Shown piece by piece: positions 55,401 to 63,984 of a DNA stretch of 64,000 bases. The DNA is from Streptomyces pilosus. Its GTDB lineage: Bacteria > Actinomycetota > Actinomycetes > Streptomycetales > Streptomycetaceae. The stretch covers positions 124,001 to 188,000 of the forward strand of contig NZ_BMTU01000002.1 of the NCBI RefSeq assembly GCF_014649835.1, written 5' to 3'. Both the position numbers and the translations under genes were made by a program. The stretch's first letter is position 1, and each line of letters starts with the position of its first letter. The notes beneath the pieces were generated by a model. That model was not told where the DNA came from, ran no database searches, and saw only the letters and a program-made list of their open reading frames with translations.

Positions 55401-55533
55401 CCGGCGACCGTGGCACGGCGTCGAACAAGGAGCCCAAATCTATCGTCTTAGGTCGGGCCTCGGGGCCCGACCTGAAGGGACTGAGGTGCTCCCGAGACGC
55501 GGAGGATGGTGACAGAGGGTCAGAGGTCCTCAT
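52477..55533 (-). CDS. HsdR-like protein with degenerate catalytic motifs
   Basis: About 1018 residues from ATG 55533; GTG 55713 would add 60. The layout is that of a type I restriction subunit: an N-terminal DUF4145-like region (NFGFLLPLEPLL), a nuclease region, two helicase domains and a C-terminal helical part. Catalytic residues are changed: nuclease VEVQPRGKDL where ExK is expected (Gln for Lys, codons near 54589-54597); Walker A ALGGGRVV instead of TGxGKT; DDCH for DECH; motif VI QMLAVGTR for QMxGRGTR. Motif III LGLTATP and the surrounding fold are well kept and there is no stop or frameshift. It is probably a pseudoenzyme retained for assembly or recognition. Confidence 0.75.
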   Translation of the reverse strand: MRTSDPLSPSSASREHLSPFRSGPEARPKTIDLGSLFDAVPRSPVTLTKSEGNVGRVHQVAVEEALEGLAAASANFGFLLPLEPLLLVYGAGAEADAHARPKRSLAQARQFAEVLTAESVRLLGPDSTDGPVLRALAELRRSGAPTPDGEAGPDDRSRAQRLVRHCFDLGVWYFRLRTGVRDALSFVPPAEWDDTPTSSPRRHVAIWEPVTDLATRVALLDEYVPGLRRTFDRRTPTETATRASLEARSALLEAEWCVADLLTEAGWAVRDDSDGPHELLVRGVAVRGAAQPDRAAGADYVLRVDGRPVGTVEVQPRGKDLRAALARPGEAGTPSTASAERRMHYTYVTDGVRVLFRNGDDPEPRFREIFSFHQPDTVARWLREAVADPQAPTFQGRVRRRLPDLDEDGYAQRFLRSWQYDAVREFENSLRRGERRAMVQIALGGGRVVTAVTAAYRLLRYARARRILFLVDRVDLERQALATFAAYSGPDEDGRKFTESYRLERLNSDSVPSKEVVVSTVQRLHKVLTGGKPASGVRYRADLPPEFFDLIIADDCHRSVSSRWRALFDYFDAPVLGLTATPTDQALKVFQGNLVSSYTFADAVADGGAVDITIYRIGDLATRPEWAANTLEELDLDAKETLGHRRSVVSSQALYTALTAFKEGLPSMFPEREWLGSEDVALPKTVVYAADDRHADEVVDALRAVFGQGPDFCQKVKLKGGSPHLWLSQFRNTVELRVIVVVGLLTGADIPAVECLLFLQDVKSSNRYFQMLAVGTRPIASAELRAVTPGASAKTHCVVVDPVDVTRHHAGQSSTMRKRGRDKDAYEALAAAATVDDAEVLERWRSFLRADNGPARELITGTRALTEGDVQMLRSWAESLARPPHSLTAERIWSAYERAGVTVSDPRRPRTPKGPVDLLALVRYEADLEPRPRPYRDQVFARLDAWIDHQERRGRSFDSDQVWWMEHIADSTAAGGHFAAASLDAVPFTLRGGTSGFLRAFGEQGAVRLLDELRSVLA

Positions 55534-55745
55534 GACCGGAACATGGGCGAACGGCATTTCCTGCCAGCTCTCAGACGCCAACAGGACCAGAGCCCACGCC
55601 TGGACCAGGTGCCAGAAGCCAACCCGAAATGCGGTGGAGCACAGGCGCGAGTGTTGGCCGGGTTTCCGCTCGAGCCACCGCAGGGTCTCAGCTGGTGTAC
55701 CGTCCACCGACACATCACTGGTGGCGTGGGAGTTGGGGGCTTCGG

Positions 55746-56429
55746 GTGATCGAGTTGAAGATTCCGGATATCTACTGGGACGACGAGAAGGCTGTGAGCC
55801 TGCTGGGTGAGTACTTCACCCGACGACGCTCATGCGGCGACCTGTTTTATTCCGGCGCGTGCTTCGAGCGCCTGGGCGGGGGCGGGGACGCCGAGCACGT
55901 CGCGGACCGTTTCGACGGCAACGACCTGGTGGCCATCACCACGCTCAGTGTGTCCCTGGAGCCACATGGGGCGATCAACTTGCTGACCGACCCCGACGGG
56001 CACTGGGCGCGCCTGCTGTCGCTCATCCCTCGTGACGCACGTCTGGAGGATCCTCGAAGCGATGCGCTCATAGCGGAGGGCGGACCGGCGTGGGAATTGT
56101 GGGAACGCCTGGCCGGCACCAAGCAGTACCCCGGCAAGCCCGACGGCAGTGGACCGGTTGTCGCAGGCAAAGTGCTGGCCCGCAAGCGTCCCCACCTCAT
56201 CCCCATCTACGACATCCGCATCAAGCAGCTCTTTGAGCGACCGAAGACAGACCACTCCTTCTGGGCAGCGCTGGCTGCGGCCCTGCAGGCGGACAACGGT
56301 GCCTTCTACGATCAGTTGGCCTGTCTCCGCGACAAGGCGGGGATCGGTGAGGACATCGGCGTCCTGCGTGTGTTCGACGTCATCGCCTGGATGCATCAAG
56401 GACGGCAGGGGCAGGTCTCGACCAGCTGA
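55746..56429 (+). CDS. DUF6308-like protein
   Basis: 227 residues, GTG start behind a GGGAGTTGGGGG run. The sequence (DRFDGNDLVAITTLSV, AEGGPAWELWERL, VVAGKVLARKRPHLIPIYD) matches the DUF6308 family as I recall it. No catalytic motif is evident. It is divergent from the HsdR-like gene, sharing its upstream region. It may be an accessory of that operon or an unrelated passenger. Confidence 0.6.
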   Translation: MIELKIPDIYWDDEKAVSLLGEYFTRRRSCGDLFYSGACFERLGGGGDAEHVADRFDGNDLVAITTLSVSLEPHGAINLLTDPDGHWARLLSLIPRDARLEDPRSDALIAEGGPAWELWERLAGTKQYPGKPDGSGPVVAGKVLARKRPHLIPIYDIRIKQLFERPKTDHSFWAALAAALQADNGAFYDQLACLRDKAGIGEDIGVLRVFDVIAWMHQGRQGQVSTS

Positions 56430-56561
56430 GCTCTCGGGTGGAGTGCGGCGGGGAGGCGTAGGAGGTCACCGAGCTGGCAGTCTGATCGACTGCCCCCAAA
56501 TTCGATCTGCTTCCGATGACGCATCATGTGGAATGCGTCGAGCCCACGACCAAGGGCGTTC

Positions 56562-56806
56562 GAACGCCACTTCCACCGGCCCGACGGTGATGCGCTGATC
56601 TTCACCACCATCACCAAGGGCCGGGCCGGCCGCCGCCTCAACGACGGCAACTGGCGCTGACAGGCTGGCTGGTGGCTGGCCCTCGACGGCGCCTGCTACT
56701 TCGGCAGCGACGGCGAGCCGCAGCCCGCCCCACACCACCTGCCGCACTCCATGCGCCATACCTGCGCCTCGTCGCTTGTTCAGAGGGGAGTATCGCTCTC
56801 GTTTTC
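56562..56806 (+). pseudogene. C-terminal relic of a tyrosine integrase
   Basis: In one frame: ERHFHRPDGDALIFTTITKG, RRLNDGNWR-stop-QAGWWL, then PHHLPHSMRHTCASSLVQRGV, the box II HxxRHTxAS segment of a phage-type integrase. An in-frame TGA and missing ends show it is dead. It is not closely related to the two intact integrases in the window. Confidence 0.6.
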
Positions 56807-56844
56807 CCTCCTATAGGCGCCCAACCCGAGACAATGCACAGGAC

Positions 56845-59800
56845 ATGGGTGATCTGACTGCCGCGCATCGCGGGTATGAGTACCAGGACCTGCTAGAAGC
56901 GTGTCGTGTGGTGGATCTGCCGCTGGGCGGGATCGTCGCCGTGCACGTTGACGAGAAACTAGTGCCGGACGACCGTTTCGACGATCTCACGGTCATCGGG
57001 GCGGACGGATGCCGCGAGCGGACCCAGTTCAAGCACTCGGACAACGACGATCACCCCCTCGCTTACGAGACGTTCACTTCGGACGGCCGTGGGCTGAGGC
57101 TGGATCGCCTCGTGGCAGCCGCCGTCGCCGACCGCGACGGCCCGGGGGCATCCGCTCGTATGATCCGGTTGCGCATCGTGATGCGGGACGCACCACCGGA
57201 CGATGCCGTACTACGCGCGGTCATGGTGCCAGCACGCGCGTCTGACGTGCCGTTCCTGGCGGGCATGAACACCACTCTCCTACGGTTCGACGCCGAGGCC
57301 ATCTGGCAGGGGGTCGAGCTGCCAGCGCGGGGCAGGCGCAAGGCAGGGAACGTCTTCGGGTTCCTGGCTGAAGGTGACATGGCCGTCTCCAAGGAGGATC
57401 TGGAATGGCTATGCGAGCACCTTGTTGTGGAGCTCGCTGCGCCGCCTATGACGATGGATCTCCAGCGGCCGGGGCCAGCTGAGCAACTCCTCCTCCAGCG
57501 TGTGCGCGGTGAACTCGGTGCGGGGATCCACCCCAACGAAGGGCGCTCGGCAGTTGACGTGGCCGAGGCGCTGATCCGCACGGTCCGGGCGGCCCGTCAG
57601 CGGGGCATCAAGGTCACTTCGCAGGAGCTGCTGCGCCGGGCACAGCTGCGCCAGGACTTCGGCGCTGTCCTACGTGCGCATCCCGTTGACCGGACCATGG
57701 AAGTGGCTCGGCCGGGCGCGGTCGGTGCCCTGGTGGAAGCCGCCGGGACCGCCGCATCCGACGGGAACGTGTTGCTGGTTACTGGCCCGCCGGGGCAAGG
57801 GAAGTCCTGGGCGTGCCAGCAACTGGTCGAACAGCTCACGCGTGACGGATGGCTGGTCGCCGAACACTATTGCTACCTGGGTGACGCAGACGGTGATCAG
57901 CTGACCCGGGTGATGACCGAGTCGGTCTTCGGTAGCCTGCTCGGCCGGCTGGCCGAGGCGGAGCCGAGTCTCGTCCACGACCAGCGCCCGCGCTTCGCCG
58001 CCGATGAGGAGGCCCTGGCGAACGCGGTGGCGACGGCCCTGCGCAAGAATCCCGTCCGGAGAGTGGCGCTCGTCGTGGACGGACTAGATCACGTCACCCG
58101 CGTACACGGCGGGAGGACCAGGAGAGCGGACCCGTCCCTGACCCTTGCCGAGGTACTCAGCTCGCTGCCGCTCCCGGCTGGCAGCGTACTCATCGTACTC
58201 AGCCAGCCCGGGACTCACCTCGACCCCCTCAGACAGGCAGGGGCTGCCACCGTCGCCGTACCGCCGCTCGCGCAGGAAGAACTACGTGGCATAGCCGAGC
58301 GGCTCGGGCTCGTCCTGTCGAAAGGAGGCGGCCAGGCCGAGGCGCTGCTGACCGACGGCCGGGAAGTCACGGACTTCCTCGACGCGCTACAGGAACGCTC
58401 AGGTGGAAACGCCCTGTACACGACGTACCTCTGCCGTGAGGTTGCCCTGCGCCCAGAGACGATTGCGGACGCTGCGGCAACCGTGAGGGCGCTTCCCTCG
58501 TACCGCGATTCACTGGAGGACTACTACGCCCACCTCTACGAGACCCTCGGTGCCGAAGCCGATGTCGTCGCGGACATCATCGCCCTGCTCGGCATGCCGG
58601 TCACTCGCGAGGAACTCGGGCAGATCGTCCCGGACCGGGGACACCGGATCGATCGTGCGCTGAAGGTCCTGGCCCCGGTGCTCTCCGAGCGGACCGGACA
58701 GGGTGAGGTACGGGTGTACCACGAGTCGTTCGCCCGCTACCTACGCCTCGGATACGAGGACCATCCTGATGCCCTGCAGTCGACGCTGGCGCTGATCGCT
58801 ACATGGCTGTCCGGCAGGGGACTGTTCGAGGACCCGAGGGCCTTCCGACGGCTTCTGCGGATCCTCGCCGAGGCCGGGCGCGACACCGAGGTGCTCAGCC
58901 ACATCGGGCGGGACTTCGTCGCCCGCGCCGTCTCTGCCGCATTCCCGGCCTCGGCGATCAGGGACAACCTGGCCACCGGGCTGCGCTGCGCCGCCCGATC
59001 GGGAAACTGGCCGCTCGTCGTGCGCTGCGTCGAGCTGGCCCGGGCTGCGCAGACTTACGAGGGTGAGCGCTTCGACTCGGTGCTGCTGGACTTCGCCGAC
59101 GTGCCCATCGCGTTGCTCGGGGCTCAGACCATGGCGGACCGGCTCCTGTACGACGGACGGACCGTAATGCCCGCCCGGGTGGGCCTGCAAATGTGCGTGG
59201 CTCTTGATGCCGCAGGTGCCGTGGCGCCCTGGCGCGAATACATGACGGCATTTCAGCACGAGGACGAATCCGACAACACCTCCTACGGAGAAGACTCCGA
59301 CCGGGCCGTCAGTCTGGCCTGGCTGCGCGGCCGGCTGCGACTGTCCGCGGCATACCGGGGGACAGAGGAGGAGGTGCCCGGGCAGGACAAACTCAGCGCA
59401 CCGGTGTCGCTGGACACCATCGCCCAGTGGCTCGATGAGAACGGTGACCAGCCAGCGGCCGACGCCGTTGTGAAGGCACTGCTCGACACCGTGGAAACCG
59501 ATGCCGTCACCGGCCTACTACCGCGACTCACAGCAGGCGGCCCGGTGTGTCTCTCCCTCGCCGAGCACATTGCTGCCGGTGCGGTCCCCGGACAGCCCGG
59601 CAGCGCAGCGCACTGGGCCCGGAAGGCCGCCGCCTCGGGACAACTGCCGGGAACGGTGCACCGGCTGCTGGCGCTGGGGGTCGCTGCGGACGACCTGTGC
59701 GGAGACCTGGCGGGGGACAGTCCCCAGGCCCGGCGCGACGTGCTGCTCTCCCTCACCCGCGAGGTACAGCAGGAAAGCGTCCGCTGGGATCCGGAGGCCG

Positions 59801-62800
59801 TCGCCCGGTGGCTCGACGCGCTGGCGGTCGCGGCAGTAGCCGACCCCTTGGTGCTGGACGCGGCGGAGGCGCACGTCCAGGGGCCGGGCTGGTATCCCTG
59901 CTGGCTGCGGTTCGCGATCGCCCTCGTACGCGCAGAATCCGCCAGTGTGGACCTCCGGTCCGGCCTGGCGGTGGAAGCCATCGGACTCCTGACCGGAGAT
60001 CTCAGGCCCTTCGCCGGAAAACCGCGTGCGTGCGACCTCTACGCGATACACCCGCTCATCGAGGGGACGGTGGGCCGGGCGGTCGTGCACGTGTCCGACG
60101 ATGATTGGCCGCAGGCATGGGAGAAGCTCACCCACGTCAGCCGGGGGATCAGCACCACTCTGCGCGGTGAACTGGGCGGTCCGCTGCCCGCCGACCTACT
60201 GCTCTCGATCGCCGTCGAGCAGGCGACGCCTGCACGGCGGGCCAGTGTGGACGAAGCCATCCACAGCGAGTTCGAGCAGCAGGTCGGCGGACGCTACTAC
60301 AGCGACCTGGCCAGGTACCTTCTCACCCGCGCGCGGCTCGCCCTCGCCGCAGGTGAACTTGCCGGTGCGGAGGCACGCTGGCTGGAAGCCTGCCGCTTCC
60401 TAGTGGCCTACGGCTGGCACAAGGACATCACGGTCTACGAGGTCCTGGACCCGCTGCTCGCTCTCGTCGCCGCCGATCCGGCGCGGGGCAGGGCGCGGGT
60501 GGCGCAGCTCCAGCCACTGTGCGAACGCCTGCCCCTGCACACCGACGGCAAAGAGACCTTCGCCGCACGGCGGGAGTGGTGGAGGACACTGGCCGGGGCA
60601 GATCCTGCGGCCCTCGCCCGACTGACTGCCACCGGGCTTCTCGGCGACTGCAACGCTCCCAATGATCTCCTCCAAGGCGCGCGGGAGAATCTCTGGGACA
60701 GCTGGAAGGAAGAGGCGGATCCGGTCGCGGCAACGGCACTCCGCCTCACCCTGGATAGTCCGCTCCTGGAAGGGGACGCGGCGGTGCTGGACCGGCTGGT
60801 CCAGACGTTCCGTCCTTCGATCCCGGACGGCGTATCGCAGCTGCTCCGCTGTGCACTGAGCCGGGCGGACGAGCGGCCTGCGCGCTACGACTCGTCCGAC
60901 GGTGGCGAGACGAAGGCGTCAGATGAGCGACGGGTCGCTGCGCTCAACGCTGTGACCGAAAGTGCCGGTGCGCCGAGCATCGAGCCCCTTCCCGGCCTAC
61001 AGGTCGCAGAGGAATCCCGAAGTCGGAGCGGCTCACCGCAACCGGCGCGGCCACCCACGGCCGGGGACTTGCTGGCCGGTATGGTGCTGCTACCCCTGCC
61101 CCCTGGCCCTGTCGGTCTGATCCGAGCACTGAGGGAATGGCGCCAGCGACCTTACGAGGCAGGTACACCGCAGCAGGCCCTCGACCGCATGACAAACCTC
61201 GTTGGTTATCGGCTGCTCAGCCTCGCCGACGAAGGACGTGCCGACGAAGCTCTACAAGTCCTGAGGGCCGTCGCTGGACCGTTCGACTTCCGTGACGGGC
61301 CCCTCCTCCTGCGCCAGCTCGCGCAGGGACTCGAACGGAACGGCCAGGACGGCCTGGCCGCCGAAGCGTACGCGCTGACCTGGGTGCGGACGCGCGGGTG
61401 GGGCGGGTGGCTGAACTTCGGCGGGGAGACGTCCCTCGACGCCCTGAGCAGAGCCGCGCAGATCGATCCGGCCCTCACCTTCCGCGTCGTCGCCGAAGAG
61501 GCAGAAGCCATCGTGAGCACCGGCCGATACGGCACACACGGTGTCACACAGGCGCTGATCTATGCCTTCGCCCGCCAGGCCGTCGGCCTGCCCGGGCACA
61601 GCTCCCTTGATCTAGGGTTCGCGCTTTGGGACGAAGCGGCGGCGGTCATTGAGAGCCGGGCGCCTCGGGTCCACGTCAGCGACGAGCCCGATTACCCCTA
61701 CAACGCCCCCGACCGGGACACCGGCGCGGCCGTACACGGAGATCTGGACGGCGCCTTCGCGACCGCGGCACTGGCGGGACTGGCCCATGCGGGACGCGAG
61801 GCCAAGCGGCGATCGATGATCGCCGCTCGGGCTCTCGTCTCACTGCGCCCGCACACAGCAGCACCCGCCGTGGCGCTGGCACTTGAGCATGCGTCTGATC
61901 CCGCGACGCTGACCTGGCTGCTGTGTCTCCTCGAGGAGCAAGGGCCAGCCAGCCGGGCCGTCTTGGAGCACTGCCAGGACGCGCTCGGAGCGCTGGCCCA
62001 AGGACCTCTGCTCACTGTCCGGGCCCTTGCCCGTCGGCTGCTCATCAAGGCGGCGAACGTCCCCATGGCGCCTTCCGATCCGGACGCGTTGCAGCCCCCA
62101 GTCCGCCTGTGGACGTCCTCCGGGCAGGAAGGCGACCGAAACGATCAGGCGCTGGAAGGGCTGGTACAAGAAGTGGCCAGCGCACGGCTGTACGAAGCTG
62201 AGCAGCTGCAGCCGGGGCTGATCCGAGCGGTCCTGGCCGATGCCCGCCGCAGGCTGGGCAGTGAGCATACGAAAGACAGGTACAGGACTCAGCTCCGCGC
62301 CTACCGAAGCGCCGACGAACAACTACCGCCGGATGCCTACCTCGCCACTGAGGAGGCGGTCGAAGAAGCGGTTCAGAGAACGGCAGCAGGTAGCCGCGCT
62401 CACCGGCTCTCGAACGGTCTGGGCGTGTCCGATCCGCGAACCTGGGAAGACCAACTGGCCACCGCACTGGCGGACAGCCCGATTGTTCCCCTGGCCTTCG
62501 AGGCGGCGCGCTGGCCGCGCCCCGGCCTCCCGACTCCGCCAGGTCCGGACGATCCCGGCAATTCAATGGCTGGCATAACCGCGGAGACCATCTCCATACG
62601 GCCTTTGGCGGAAGCGGACGTCCTGAGCGGCCAGCCACTCCATGGCTGGTACATCCTCGCTTCCGTGGAGAAGCGCAGGTTCCTGTCATTGCACAGACGG
62701 ACGACCGACGCGGTCAGCTTCAGGCTCTCGGGCCCGGAGGTAACTGCGCGCGGGGGCCATGAGACCCCGGACGCCCCGCCGTTCTCGGACGGTGACCTCA

Positions 62801-63201
62801 TTGAATGGACCGAAGGGCCGGCGCAGCTACCTCTGGGACTTCCACAGGTCACCTTCCCGCTGCTCGGTGTCGACCGCGACATGGTTGCGGCCGGGGATGC
62901 CGCTCATGGTCTGGGACTACCCGACCTCACGCTCACACCAGGCTGGTGGCTCCCTGCCGCGCTGCACCTGCGGCCCGGGGCCCCCTTGACCCTAGAGGAC
63001 GACCACGGGTTGGCCCTCGGGCTTATCTGTTGGCGCACCGAGTACGAGACGAGTTCCTACCACCTCGCCTGGCCGCGAATGACCGGCTGTTCCGTCGTGA
63101 TCCGCCCCGATCTGCTGGAAGTCCTGGCCGAACGGGCGCCTGCAACCGTCGTCATCCGAGACTTTGTCATGCACCTTGGGCATGGCGAAGAGGCGAAATG
63201 A
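56845..63201 (+). CDS. Avs-like nuclease-STAND NTPase
   Basis: 2118 residues. The N-terminal 200 residues look like a DUF4297/Cap4 dsDNA nuclease: AAHRGYEYQDLLEAC, DEKLVPDDRFDDLTVIG, RTQFKHSDND with the catalytic Lys near residue 62. A STAND NTPase follows: Walker A LLVTGPPGQGKSWACQQL (about 314), Walker B ALVVDGLDHVTRV (about 408) and IVLSQPGTHLDP. The remaining 1500 residues are helical repeats with no domain I can name, expected to be the ligand sensor. DUF4297-STAND proteins are antiviral (Avs2/Avs3-like) sensors of phage proteins. The ATG was chosen at the natural N-terminus; its ribosome binding site is weak. Confidence 0.8.
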   Translation: MGDLTAAHRGYEYQDLLEACRVVDLPLGGIVAVHVDEKLVPDDRFDDLTVIGADGCRERTQFKHSDNDDHPLAYETFTSDGRGLRLDRLVAAAVADRDGPGASARMIRLRIVMRDAPPDDAVLRAVMVPARASDVPFLAGMNTTLLRFDAEAIWQGVELPARGRRKAGNVFGFLAEGDMAVSKEDLEWLCEHLVVELAAPPMTMDLQRPGPAEQLLLQRVRGELGAGIHPNEGRSAVDVAEALIRTVRAARQRGIKVTSQELLRRAQLRQDFGAVLRAHPVDRTMEVARPGAVGALVEAAGTAASDGNVLLVTGPPGQGKSWACQQLVEQLTRDGWLVAEHYCYLGDADGDQLTRVMTESVFGSLLGRLAEAEPSLVHDQRPRFAADEEALANAVATALRKNPVRRVALVVDGLDHVTRVHGGRTRRADPSLTLAEVLSSLPLPAGSVLIVLSQPGTHLDPLRQAGAATVAVPPLAQEELRGIAERLGLVLSKGGGQAEALLTDGREVTDFLDALQERSGGNALYTTYLCREVALRPETIADAAATVRALPSYRDSLEDYYAHLYETLGAEADVVADIIALLGMPVTREELGQIVPDRGHRIDRALKVLAPVLSERTGQGEVRVYHESFARYLRLGYEDHPDALQSTLALIATWLSGRGLFEDPRAFRRLLRILAEAGRDTEVLSHIGRDFVARAVSAAFPASAIRDNLATGLRCAARSGNWPLVVRCVELARAAQTYEGERFDSVLLDFADVPIALLGAQTMADRLLYDGRTVMPARVGLQMCVALDAAGAVAPWREYMTAFQHEDESDNTSYGEDSDRAVSLAWLRGRLRLSAAYRGTEEEVPGQDKLSAPVSLDTIAQWLDENGDQPAADAVVKALLDTVETDAVTGLLPRLTAGGPVCLSLAEHIAAGAVPGQPGSAAHWARKAAASGQLPGTVHRLLALGVAADDLCGDLAGDSPQARRDVLLSLTREVQQESVRWDPEAVARWLDALAVAAVADPLVLDAAEAHVQGPGWYPCWLRFAIALVRAESASVDLRSGLAVEAIGLLTGDLRPFAGKPRACDLYAIHPLIEGTVGRAVVHVSDDDWPQAWEKLTHVSRGISTTLRGELGGPLPADLLLSIAVEQATPARRASVDEAIHSEFEQQVGGRYYSDLARYLLTRARLALAAGELAGAEARWLEACRFLVAYGWHKDITVYEVLDPLLALVAADPARGRARVAQLQPLCERLPLHTDGKETFAARREWWRTLAGADPAALARLTATGLLGDCNAPNDLLQGARENLWDSWKEEADPVAATALRLTLDSPLLEGDAAVLDRLVQTFRPSIPDGVSQLLRCALSRADERPARYDSSDGGETKASDERRVAALNAVTESAGAPSIEPLPGLQVAEESRSRSGSPQPARPPTAGDLLAGMVLLPLPPGPVGLIRALREWRQRPYEAGTPQQALDRMTNLVGYRLLSLADEGRADEALQVLRAVAGPFDFRDGPLLLRQLAQGLERNGQDGLAAEAYALTWVRTRGWGGWLNFGGETSLDALSRAAQIDPALTFRVVAEEAEAIVSTGRYGTHGVTQALIYAFARQAVGLPGHSSLDLGFALWDEAAAVIESRAPRVHVSDEPDYPYNAPDRDTGAAVHGDLDGAFATAALAGLAHAGREAKRRSMIAARALVSLRPHTAAPAVALALEHASDPATLTWLLCLLEEQGPASRAVLEHCQDALGALAQGPLLTVRALARRLLIKAANVPMAPSDPDALQPPVRLWTSSGQEGDRNDQALEGLVQEVASARLYEAEQLQPGLIRAVLADARRRLGSEHTKDRYRTQLRAYRSADEQLPPDAYLATEEAVEEAVQRTAAGSRAHRLSNGLGVSDPRTWEDQLATALADSPIVPLAFEAARWPRPGLPTPPGPDDPGNSMAGITAETISIRPLAEADVLSGQPLHGWYILASVEKRRFLSLHRRTTDAVSFRLSGPEVTARGGHETPDAPPFSDGDLIEWTEGPAQLPLGLPQVTFPLLGVDRDMVAAGDAAHGLGLPDLTLTPGWWLPAALHLRPGAPLTLEDDHGLALGLICWRTEYETSSYHLAWPRMTGCSVVIRPDLLEVLAERAPATVVIRDFVMHLGHGEEAK

Positions 63202-63627
63202 TACGGAAGCGCTCGGTCGTGCAGTGGAGGAGCGTGCTGGTCGGCCCGGGTTCACTACCTCACCGCCGCTGACCCCAATTCGCCACTTGACCTAAACCTC
63301 TCGACTTACATGACAAATCATCAGGTAAGTCAGCATCCAGTCAGCATTAGGCCGGGACAGTCTGGCGTACATGCTCCTGGTCGACGGCTTCGCGGCAGCT
63401 TCTTTCGCGCAGATTGTGCAGGTGAGAAGCCCGCTCATCACGGCGCACGATGTTGTTGAGGGTCTTCGAGTTGAAGGCATGCCCATGCACAGTGAACGAC
63501 GCCCCTGACCTGCAGAAAGCTGGCGGGGAGCCGTCTTCTAGGAGTCTAAGACGTCGTTTCCTTTGGCATAGGCTCGTGCCGTCGACCGGCCAGGTGGGTG
63601 TCGGTGCGATGTGGGAGTCTCCGGGAC
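63202..63627. other. Right end of element B
   Basis: Non-coding. Contains GTCAGCAT-type repeats (63322-63347) and the third copy of the panD leader (63502-63546). Confidence 0.5.
63502..63546 (+). repeat. Third copy of the panD leader, start codon lost
   Basis: Matches 41461-41506 almost base for base through the hairpin and CCGTCTTCTAGGAGTC. It then diverges, so the start codon and attachment core are missing. It marks the probable right boundary of element B. Confidence 0.7.
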
Positions 63628-63984
63628 ATGAGTTACGACCTTGCTGTCTGGGAAGGCGAGAGGCCGGCGGATGACAAGACCGCTGGCCAGGTCTTCAGCG
63701 ACCTGTACGACCGCTACATCGACGGCGAGGTGGAGGAGCCTCCCTCCGAACGCATCGCAGCCTACGTGGCTGCGCTGCTTGAGCGGTGGTGCGACCTCAC
63801 CGAGGACGAGGAGGACACCTCGCCTTGGTCGACCGGCCCGCTGATCGGCGAGGCCAGTGGTCCTCTGATCTATTTCCCCATGCGGTGGAGCATGGCCGAG
63901 GAGGCGTCGGCCTACGCGGCAGCGGTGGCGGAGTCCATGGGGCTGGTCTGCTTCGATGTGCAGCAGGACCGGCTCAGGCCGTGA
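63628..63984 (+). CDS. Conserved hypothetical protein
   Basis: 118 residues (MSYDLAVWEGERPADDKTAG to FDVQQDRLRP). It looks like a small conserved actinobacterial protein family with the phrases SPWSTGPLIGEASGPLIYFPM and EEASAYAAAVAESMGLVCFD; function unknown. Acidic and soluble, without motifs. It lies just beyond the element B end, so it may be chromosomal or the edge of further island DNA. GTG 63598 is an alternative start. Confidence 0.75.
   Translation: MSYDLAVWEGERPADDKTAGQVFSDLYDRYIDGEVEEPPSERIAAYVAALLERWCDLTEDEEDTSPWSTGPLIGEASGPLIYFPMRWSMAEEASAYAAAVAESMGLVCFDVQQDRLRP

Noticed and set aside
52477..55533. Motif changes in the HsdR-like protein as sequencing errors
   Set aside because: Several separate multi-base changes that all preserve the frame and all fall in catalytic motifs are unlikely to be random read errors.
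12400..63550. Integrative conjugative element or prophage
   Set aside because: No TraB/FtsK-like translocase, replication initiator, relaxase, terminase, portal or lysis gene was seen in either element.
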